Below are positions 8,256 through 12,957 of a stretch of DNA of 12,957 nt, piece after piece. The notes under the pieces were generated by a model. That model saw only the letters and a list, made by a program, of their open reading frames with translations, was not told where the DNA came from and did no database searches. Numbering within the stretch: position 1 is the stretch's first letter; every line of letters begins with the position of its first letter. Source of the stretch: an uncultured Collinsella sp. (GTDB taxonomy: Bacteria > Actinomycetota > Coriobacteriia > Coriobacteriales > Coriobacteriaceae); NCBI GenBank assembly GCA_902493895.1, contig CABUQW010000047.1, positions 1-12,957 on the forward strand, in the 5' to 3' direction. The position numbers and the translations under genes were made by a program.

Positions 8256-8288
8256 CCTGCCAAAATAAACCTGTCCCCAATTGGAAGG
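8256..8288 (-). repeat. REP-like hairpin, copy E
   Basis: CCTGCCAA (8256-8263) pairs with TTGGAAGG (8281-8288) with one mismatch. On the minus strand the loop reads TGGGGACAGGTTTATT. From GGGACAGG through the flanking TTTTATCTGGG the sequence is nearly identical to copy B at 4304-4349, but inverted. It ends 2 bases before the LacI gene's -35 box. Confidence 0.7.
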
Positions 8289-8290
8289 TT

Positions 8291-8321
8291 TTGACACCCT
8301 AGGGGCGGTCGATGCTACAAT
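8291..8321 (+). promoter_or_regulatory. Promoter of the LacI-family gene
   Basis: TTGACA (8291-8296, consensus) and TACAAT (8316-8321) are separated by 19 bases. TG at 8313-8314 makes an extended -10 that compensates for the long spacer. Transcription should start near 8328, giving a leader of about 29 bases. Confidence 0.75.
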
Positions 8322-8332
8322 CTGGCTTGTAC

Positions 8333-8346
8333 TTGAAACGCATCAA
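8333..8346 (+). promoter_or_regulatory. LacI-type operator candidate (autoregulation)
   Basis: TTGAAACGCATCAA fits the pattern TTGAnnCGnnTCAA, matching its own complement at 10 of 14 positions with the central CG usual for LacI-family sites. It lies just after the predicted transcription start of the LacI gene, where binding would block its own expression. Confidence 0.45.
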
Positions 8347-8356
8347 AGGGGCCGCT

Positions 8357-9469
8357 ATGGCAAAGGTAAAAATCAGCGATGTCGCGCGCGAGGCAGGGGT
8401 TTCGCTGGGCACGGTTTCCAACGCACTCAACCACCCCGAAAAGCTGCGCCCCGAGACCCTTAAGCTCATCAACGAAACCATCAGTCGCCTTGGCTACCTG
8501 CCCAACCAAAGCGCCCGTCAGCTCGCGGGCGGCACCACCAAGTCCTTTGGCCTGGTTCTCCCCCGTCTCGACCACGGCTTCTCGCTCCAAATTGCCAGCG
8601 GCGCCCATAACGAGGCCCGTAAGCACGGTTACGACCTACTTATCGCCAACGCCGATAACGACGATATTCTCGAGGAGCATTACCTGCGCTATTTTATGGG
8701 CACACAAATGTCCGGCGTCATGGTTCAGCCGATGGCGTCCCCCGACTGGCACCCCGCCATGGCCAAGATGCCCGTGCCAATCGTCCATCTGGACATCCAC
8801 TGTTCCGAGCCAGGTTACTACGTGGCCGCCGACAACGAGGCGCAGGGGCGCATTATCGCCGAGCTCGCCATCGCCCGCGGTGCACGCCATATCACCGTTG
8901 TGGGTAGAGCGGCATTCATGCAGCTCACTCTGCGCGTACTTGGCATTCACAAGGCCCTCGCCCTGCATCCCGATATCAAAATTGAGGTCATTGACGCCGG
9001 AGAGTGGAATACCGCAGCCGACGGCTACAGCATCGGCGCTCAGATTGCCGGGCGCCCTGCCGACGAACGTCCCGATTTTGTCGTCGGCCTGACCGACGTG
9101 TTGGCCTCGGGCGTCATCTCGGCGCTGGTCGATAAAGGCATCTCCGTCCCCGAGCAGGTCCGCGTGGCCGGATGCGACGGCAACCCGCTTGCATGGAGTG
9201 GGTCGGTCCCCCTCACCACGGTGGCGCCCCCGGGCTACGAAATTGGCCGCAAGGGCGTTCAGTTGCTGATGGAGCAAATCGAGAACAAGGTCCCGATAAA
9301 GACCAAACATATCCACGTCGGCTCTGCGGCGCGCACCGTCACCGCAGTCACCGCCGCCGAGGACATCAACCGCCAAGAACTCGTGCGGCCATTCCTCCTC
9401 GAGCGCGCCAGCACCCAGGCGAGCGCCCACGCCGAAGCCACCGCCATCAACCTCGGCGCCTACCTGTAG
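8357..9469 (+). CDS. LacI-family transcriptional regulator
   Basis: The 370-residue protein has an N-terminal LacI helix-turn-helix (KISDVAREAGVSLGTVSNAL, 5-24) and a hinge helix (QSARQLAGG, 51-59). A periplasmic-binding-protein-like effector domain follows from about 62 to 335. Specific landmarks include the opening of the core domain, KSFGLVLPRLDHGF, and GLTDVLASGVISAL at 244-257. Residues 336-370 extend beyond the usual 330-340 length with an Ala/Glu-rich tail. The ATG at 8357 has AAGGGG upstream; the ATG at 8312 in the same frame lies inside the promoter and is rejected. The sugar or nucleoside ligand cannot be told. No sugar operon adjoins it, so its targets besides itself are elsewhere or perhaps include the divergent binding-protein operon. 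Confidence 0.92.
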   Translation: MAKVKISDVAREAGVSLGTVSNALNHPEKLRPETLKLINETISRLGYLPNQSARQLAGGTTKSFGLVLPRLDHGFSLQIASGAHNEARKHGYDLLIANADNDDILEEHYLRYFMGTQMSGVMVQPMASPDWHPAMAKMPVPIVHLDIHCSEPGYYVAADNEAQGRIIAELAIARGARHITVVGRAAFMQLTLRVLGIHKALALHPDIKIEVIDAGEWNTAADGYSIGAQIAGRPADERPDFVVGLTDVLASGVISALVDKGISVPEQVRVAGCDGNPLAWSGSVPLTTVAPPGYEIGRKGVQLLMEQIENKVPIKTKHIHVGSAARTVTAVTAAEDINRQELVRPFLLERASTQASAHAEATAINLGAYL

Positions 9470-9470
9470 C

Positions 9471-9512
9471 AAAAAGCGCCGCAGCGGAATCAGCCCCGCC
9501 GCGGCGCTTTTT
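9471..9512 (+). terminator. Strong intrinsic terminator of the LacI-family gene
   Basis: AAAAAGCGCCGC (9471-9482) is the exact complement of GCGGCGCTTTTT (9501-9512). The stem is long and GC-rich, and the T tract closes it, immediately after the stop codon at 9467-9469. The symmetric A tract lets it work in both directions. Confidence 0.9.
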
Positions 9513-9555
9513 CCGGCCCCACGCCCATTAGCCAGGGCTACAGCTACGGTTATTT

Positions 9556-9650
9556 ATGGAATATAATCCATATTTTCATGAGTTGTTTTGATAAAATGGA
9601 TTTGGTTCCATATTTTTTGTAATTTCATATAAATATTGATTTTGTTCCAA
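9556..9650. repeat. Three phased ATGGA-N6-TCCAT dyads upstream of the DUF4143 ATPase
   Basis: ATGGA-N6-TCCAT occurs perfectly at 9556-9571 and 9596-9611, and a variant (ATTGA-N6-TCCAA) at 9635-9650. The starts are 40 and 39 bases apart, close to four helical turns, and each is followed by an AT-rich run (ATATTTT or ATGTTTT). The unit is therefore a 40-base direct repeat containing a dyad. It occupies the AT-rich promoter region of the ATPase gene at 9677 and is best explained as an operator array. No -35/-10 pair is clear within it. Confidence 0.6.
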
Positions 9651-9676
9651 TGTTTTCAGACCCAGGGAGAGGCTTT

Positions 9677-10882
9677 ATGGATTTGATTGACCGCAAACAG
9701 TACCTCGACTGGCTCATTTCGTGGAAAGACTCGCAGGTTATCAAGGTCGTTTCGGGCGTGCGTAGGTCTGGCAAATCGAAGCTATTCGAGATTTACCGTG
9801 GTCATTTGCGCGACCATGGAACCACAGATACCCAGGTTATATCCCTCAACTTTGAAGATCTGGAGTTCGAGTCTCTTACGTCGTATAGAACACTCTACGA
9901 CTACGTTTCCGCCAGACTCGTCCCCGATAAGATGAACTACGTTTTTCTGGACGAGATACAGCATGTCGAGCACTTCGAAAAAGCCGTCGACAGCCTATTT
10001 ATCAGGGATAATGTCGATCTCTACATAACCGGTTCCAACGCCTATCTGCTCTCGAGCGAGCTGGCAACCTTACTATCCGGTCGCTACGTAGAGCTCAAGA
10101 TGCTGCCCCTCTCCTTTAAAGAGTTTTGCTCGGCAAAAACCAATGGCGGAAAGGCTCCTACCCAGTTGTTTGACGAGTACATCACCCGGGGCTCCTTTCC
10201 CTTTATCGCCGAAACGGGTATCCAGGGCCCCCAGGCGCGTGATTACCTTATGAGTCTCTACGACACCATAGTCATACGCGACGTTATCGAACGCTTGAAG
10301 GTCTCGGACGTCTCGACCCTGCGCGATATCACCAAGTTCCTACTCCATAACATCGGAAGCCGAACCTCGGTTAAAAAAATCTCCGACACGCTCTCGTCCA
10401 ACGGCAACAAAACCGATCAGAAGACCGTCGCCAAGTACCTCAAAGGCTTAACAGACAGTCTCGTGCTGTATTCAGCGCCGCGCTACAACGTACGCGGTCG
10501 ACAGCTTCTAACAACAAACGGAAAATACTACGCCGTTGACCTTGGACTTAGAGGCGCTCTCGTCAAAACTCAGAGCAGCGACATCGGTCATATCCTCGAA
10601 AATGTCGTCTATCTCGAGCTTCTACGCCGCGGATACGACGTCTACGTGGGCGATATCGATGATGGGGAGATCGATTTTGTTGCCCTAGGCTCAGACGAGA
10701 CGGCCTATTTTCAGGTTTCAGCCACCACGCTCGACGAAACCACCCTCAACCGCGAGTTGGCCCCCTTTAAGAAAGTCCGAGACAACTATCCCAAGACGCT
10801 TCTTACGCTCGACACGCTATTTGCTGACGCAAACTACGAAGGAGTTCGCAAGCGCAACGTAATCGACTGGCTCTTGGAGTAA
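9677..10882 (+). CDS. AAA-family ATPase with C-terminal DUF4143 domain
   Basis: The 401-residue protein has an N-terminal AAA_14 ATPase with Walker A GVRRSGKS (27-34), Walker B YVFLDE (88-93) and a sensor-1-like LYITGSN (115-121). A winged-helix-like stretch (about 215-262) follows, then the DUF4143 domain. That domain ends in a nuclease-like pattern: ENVVYLELLRRGYDVY (308-323), EIDF (331-334) and YFQVS (344-348). This resembles the PD-(D/E)xK fold, but Gln stands where catalytic members have Glu. Function of this large family is not established. The ATG at 9677 has GGGAGAGG six bases upstream; an ATG at 9650 lies within the repeats and is rejected. It is a lone gene with looser, more AT-rich codon use than its neighbours, suggesting horizontal acquisition. 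Confidence 0.9.
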   Translation: MDLIDRKQYLDWLISWKDSQVIKVVSGVRRSGKSKLFEIYRGHLRDHGTTDTQVISLNFEDLEFESLTSYRTLYDYVSARLVPDKMNYVFLDEIQHVEHFEKAVDSLFIRDNVDLYITGSNAYLLSSELATLLSGRYVELKMLPLSFKEFCSAKTNGGKAPTQLFDEYITRGSFPFIAETGIQGPQARDYLMSLYDTIVIRDVIERLKVSDVSTLRDITKFLLHNIGSRTSVKKISDTLSSNGNKTDQKTVAKYLKGLTDSLVLYSAPRYNVRGRQLLTTNGKYYAVDLGLRGALVKTQSSDIGHILENVVYLELLRRGYDVYVGDIDDGEIDFVALGSDETAYFQVSATTLDETTLNRELAPFKKVRDNYPKTLLTLDTLFADANYEGVRKRNVIDWLLE

Positions 10883-10896
10883 CTCGTAACGTCCAA

Positions 10897-11047
10897 AGCC
10901 CCGCCAACCTCTTGCCAAGGCGGCTGCCTCGATTATTTAAAGCACAAAGCGCCGCTGTCGTCACCGCTAGCGGCAGACAACGCCCACGGGCGCATTCGGG
11001 ATCTTGGATATAGATGCGGACACCCAGCTAAGCGGTTGGCCGCATCT
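10897..11047. terminator. Hairpin cluster between the converging ATPase and HAD genes
   Basis: Three inverted repeats lie here: AGCC-CCGCC with GGCGGCT (10897-10924), GCCGCT with AGCGGC (10951-10974), and AGATGCGG with CCGCATCT (11012-11019, 11040-11047). The last is a perfect 8-pair stem followed by TTTAAAA, the best terminator candidate. It lies 35 bases past the stop of the HAD gene and can serve both convergent genes. The other two have no T tract. Confidence 0.5.
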
Positions 11048-11081
11048 TTAAAATGCTATTGAAATGGCTCAGGTGCAGAGT

Positions 11082-11732
11082 CTAGCGCACGGCCTTGACC
11101 GCCGCCGTCAGATCGAACAGCGTATCGAGCACGGCCTCGCAGCCGTCCGCCACGTCCTGCGGCAGCGGCACGATATCGGGAACGGCAAAGACGTGGCAGC
11201 CGGCCGTGATGCCCGAGACGCAGCCGTTGCGCGAATCCTCGACCACGGCGCATTCCTCGGGGACAAAGCCCGCGCGCTCGCAGGCGAGCAGATACATCTC
11301 GGGGTCGGGCTTGCCGTGCACGACGTCCTCGCCACAGGTCACCGTTTCAAACTTGTCAAAGAGACCGACCATCTTAAGGTTGCGCTCCGCCGTGGTATGA
11401 CGCGATGACGTCGCAAGGCCCACGTGATAGCCCGCAGCCAGCAGCTCGTCCAGGCACTCGGCGGCACCGGCCTTAAGTTCCAGTTCGGTCTTGACCATCT
11501 CGTCGCGAATCTCCTTGTGACGACGATAGATCGCCTCAGCGGTTTCTCTGCTGCCGTAATGTACCTCAAGGATGTCCATGACATCGGGCAGTGTGCGACC
11601 AATAAACTGATGAATCAGCGTGTCATCAATCGCGACACCCAGCTCAGCAGCGGGCGCTTTCCATGCCTTGATGCCCAGACGCTCGGTATCGACCAGCGTT
11701 CCGTCCATGTCAAAAATAACAGCCTTGATCAT
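11082..11732 (-). CDS. HAD-superfamily hydrolase, beta-phosphoglucomutase-like (subfamily IA)
   Basis: The 216-residue cytoplasmic enzyme shows all four HAD motifs. Motif I is DMDGTLVDTE (8-17) with nucleophile Asp8 and Asp10, motif II the Thr/Ser in ATSSR (107-111), motif III Lys141 in GKPDPEMY, and motif IV VVEDSRNG (163-170). A helical cap domain occupies about 18-85. This is the layout of beta-phosphoglucomutase and its phosphatase relatives; whether it isomerises a sugar phosphate or hydrolyses one cannot be decided. The frame continues upstream to 11825, but the ATG at 11732 has GGGGGA at good spacing and starts right before motif I. It diverges from larE across 173 bases with a shared dyad. 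Confidence 0.9.
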   Translation of the reverse strand: MIKAVIFDMDGTLVDTERLGIKAWKAPAAELGVAIDDTLIHQFIGRTLPDVMDILEVHYGSRETAEAIYRRHKEIRDEMVKTELELKAGAAECLDELLAAGYHVGLATSSRHTTAERNLKMVGLFDKFETVTCGEDVVHGKPDPEMYLLACERAGFVPEECAVVEDSRNGCVSGITAGCHVFAVPDIVPLPQDVADGCEAVLDTLFDLTAAVKAVR

Positions 11733-11782
11733 ATCGGTCCCCCATCGACTCTCGCTGTAGCATTGCCGCAACTCTACCGCAT

Positions 11783-11812
11783 TTGACAACTTGTATATAA
11801 CGTATATACCAT
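11783..11812 (+). promoter_or_regulatory. larE promoter overlapped by an AT-rich dyad
   Basis: TTGACA (11783-11788) is a consensus -35. TATACC (11805-11810, spacer 16) or TACCAT (11807-11812, spacer 18) is the likely -10. The dyad GTATAT-AACGT-ATATAC (11793-11809, perfect 6-base arms, 5-base spacer) fills the spacer and part of the -10. A protein bound there would compete with RNA polymerase. Its partner is unknown. Confidence 0.5.
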
Positions 11813-11905
11813 ATTGCGCTTTCATTACATAGGTAGAAATCTTATGACAGGCAGCTCGGTAGGATTATAGTTTTCGACCAAGTACATATTGGTAAGGAAC
11901 GTTTC

Positions 11906-12784
11906 ATGCTTTCAGACACCACCGCACCTGCAGAGGAGCTTCAGGACAAACTCGCAGCGCTCGAACAGCTGCTTTTGGCATACGGACGCGTCGCCATCGG
12001 CTTTTCCGGTGGCGTCGACAGCAGCTTTTTAGCCGCGGTCTGCGCCCGCATCATGCCGTCCAGCACGCTTCTCGTTCACCTCACCACGCCGCTCATCGGC
12101 ACGCCTGAACAGGCTTCGTTTGAGCGGTCCGTTGACGGGCAAGCCAATGAGGAGCCGCATTTTAAGCTCCCTGTGCTCAATCTTTCGGTCGATCAGTTGC
12201 AGCTCCCCCAAGTAGCCTGCAACGACGCCAATCGCTGCTACCACTGTAAGCAGGCCGGCTTTACCGCCATCGTCAACCACGCCAAGTCGCTCGGCTTTTC
12301 CACCGTCATCGATGGCAGTAATGCAAGCGATCGCGGTGACTACCGCCCTGGCATGCGCGCCGCAGAAGAGCTCGGCGTACGCTCCCCTCTTATGGAGGTC
12401 GGCTTTACCAAGGACGAAGAGCGTGAACTGTTGCGCGCATGGGGCTATCCCGTTTGGAACCTACCGGCGGGAGCCTGTCTTGCCACGCGCGTCCCCACGG
12501 GCGAGGAGCTTACGCGCGAGAAGGTCTCCCTGATTCGCGCCTGCGAGGATTACCTGCACGATCTCGACCTGGCGCAGGTACGCGCGCGCTTGGTCGACGG
12601 CTGCATGCATATCGAGGCCGCGCCCGCAGATGTCGCCAAGATTGCCGCTCTCGGCGGTGCTGCCGTCGACGGCGAGGGCAAGACCCCGTTGCCCGCCGCC
12701 ATCGAGTCCGCGTTGCGCGAGCTGGGCTGCGCCCACATCTCCCCCGAGGTCACCCCCTACGTCCACGGCAACATGAACCAGTAG
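11906..12784 (+). CDS. larE: ATP-dependent sacrificial sulfur transferase LarE
   Basis: LarE adenylates the carboxylates of the LarB product and transfers sulfur from one of its own cysteines, building the nickel-pincer cofactor of lactate racemase and related LarA enzymes. The 292-residue protein has the PP-loop SGGVDSS (34-40), NRCYHCK (109-115), the family block DGSNASDRGDYRPGMRA (136-152) and the sacrificial-type cysteine C191 in PAGACLATRVP (187-197). It should therefore be of the single-turnover, cysteine-sacrificing kind, although C111 and C114 could add a cluster or relay. The ATG at 11906 has TAAGGA upstream. larA, larB and larC are not in this window, so the gene stands alone beside the divergent HAD gene. 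It ends at 12784; an IS end follows. Confidence 0.95.
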   Translation: MLSDTTAPAEELQDKLAALEQLLLAYGRVAIGFSGGVDSSFLAAVCARIMPSSTLLVHLTTPLIGTPEQASFERSVDGQANEEPHFKLPVLNLSVDQLQLPQVACNDANRCYHCKQAGFTAIVNHAKSLGFSTVIDGSNASDRGDYRPGMRAAEELGVRSPLMEVGFTKDEERELLRAWGYPVWNLPAGACLATRVPTGEELTREKVSLIRACEDYLHDLDLAQVRARLVDGCMHIEAAPADVAKIAALGGAAVDGEGKTPLPAAIESALRELGCAHISPEVTPYVHGNMNQ

Positions 12785-12789
12785 CGTAT

Positions 12790-12845
12790 CCCGATAAGTT
12801 GCGGTGAAATAGTTCCCGTTTTGCGGCCTATCGGGCCAAAAGGGG
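12790..12845. terminator. Possible terminator structure after larE
   Basis: CCCGATA (12790-12796) complements TATCGGG (12829-12835). Alternatively CCC-TTTT-GGCC pairs with GGCC-AAAA-GGG around the loop TATCG (12815-12842). Both forms share the TATCGGG strand and cannot coexist. It lies between the larE stop and the IS end, and part of it may belong to the inserted element. Confidence 0.4.
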
Positions 12846-12847
12846 GT

Positions 12848-12957
12848 GCGGACAGAAAGTTGGACCGCGGGGCGGTCCGGACTGGAGGTTCGCATGTACA
12901 GCAGGGAGAAGGTCGAGCTCTTCCTCCTGGCGACGGAGGACGGCATGGGGCCGACCG
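12848..12957 (+). mobile_element. Left end of a probable IS3-family insertion sequence (partial)
   Basis: TGCGGACAGAAAGTTGGACC (12847-12866) looks like the terminal repeat of IS3/IS150-group elements, which end TG...AAAGTT-GGAC. It is followed by the perfect hairpin GGACCGC/GCGGTCC (12862-12878) with a GGG loop, then a small gene start. The opposite end, the transposase orfB and any target duplication lie outside the window, so the exact left boundary is not proven. Confidence 0.5.
12894..12957 (+). CDS. Transposase orfA-like gene, first 21 codons only
   Basis: The ATG at 12894 has GGAGG 7 bases upstream. The visible residues begin MYSREKVELFLLATEDGMGP, a helix-turn-helix start of the kind seen in IS3 orfA and other small transposase subunits. 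It continues beyond the window. Its first helix (EKVELFLLA) is amphipathic, as in DNA-binding orfA proteins. The IS3 assignment rests mainly on the upstream terminal repeat. Confidence 0.55.
   Translation, partial: MYSREKVELFLLATEDGMGPT

Noticed and set aside
8112..8297. N-terminal extension of the binding protein
   Set aside because: The added 62 residues are translated from REP-like hairpins D and E, and would bury the twin-arginine signal and lipobox.
9556..9650. A CRISPR array
   Set aside because: The 40-base units are contiguous AT-rich repeats with small dyads, without unique spacers of constant length between identical repeats, and there are no cas genes nearby.
11733..11825. N-terminal extension of the HAD protein
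   Set aside because: It would add 31 residues ahead of motif I, crosses the larE promoter dyad and lacks a good ribosome binding site, whereas the ATG at 11732 has GGGGGA at proper spacing.

Overview
The window looks like the chromosome of a high-GC, Gram-positive gut anaerobe of the class Coriobacteriia, probably a Collinsella-like actinobacterium. This is an inference from three things: GC-rich third codon positions, the style of the proteins (a Tat-type lipoprotein binding protein, many single-copy regulators, LarE), and the intergenic repeats. No rRNA, tRNA or CRISPR array was seen. Coding is dense, with intergenic gaps of about 35 to 270 bases, and most of the unusual signal lies in those gaps.

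Layout. 1-2108, minus strand: a possible GTG-started gene fragment running off the left edge, a basic single-pass membrane protein of unknown function, and a Fis-type regulator whose AAA+ domain looks catalytically dead. 2374-4303: a YeiH-family (UPF0324) anion exporter on the minus strand, divergent from an FCD-type GntR regulator that probably controls it. 4503-8111, minus strand: glmS, preceded upstream by a polar amino-acid ABC permease and its Tat/lipoprotein binding protein. No ABC ATPase gene is present. 8357-9469, plus strand: a LacI-family regulator with a good extended -10 promoter and a strong terminator. 9677-10882, plus strand: an AAA/DUF4143 ATPase that looks imported, preceded by a very AT-rich region carrying three evenly spaced dyads. 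11082-11732 minus and 11906-12784 plus: a HAD phosphatase (beta-phosphoglucomutase-like) divergent from larE, which makes the sulfur donor step of the lactate racemase nickel-pincer cofactor. 12850-end: the left end and first codons of a probable IS3-type insertion sequence.

The most notable non-coding signal is a family of five REP-like hairpins that share a GGGAC(A/G)GG loop but have different, mutually compensating stems. Three sit within 0 to 12 bases of a stop codon, and two form a head-to-head pair between the binding-protein and LacI genes. A second is a set of three ATGGA-N6-TCCAT-like dyads spaced 40 and 39 bases apart upstream of the DUF4143 ATPase. A third is an inverted-repeat cluster upstream of glmS that resembles the binding sites of GlcNAc-responsive GntR regulators.

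Functional links inside the window are loose. The convincing local circuits are GntR/yeiH (divergent), the binding protein plus permease (one operon), and autoregulation of the LacI gene. Everything else looks like separately transcribed single genes.
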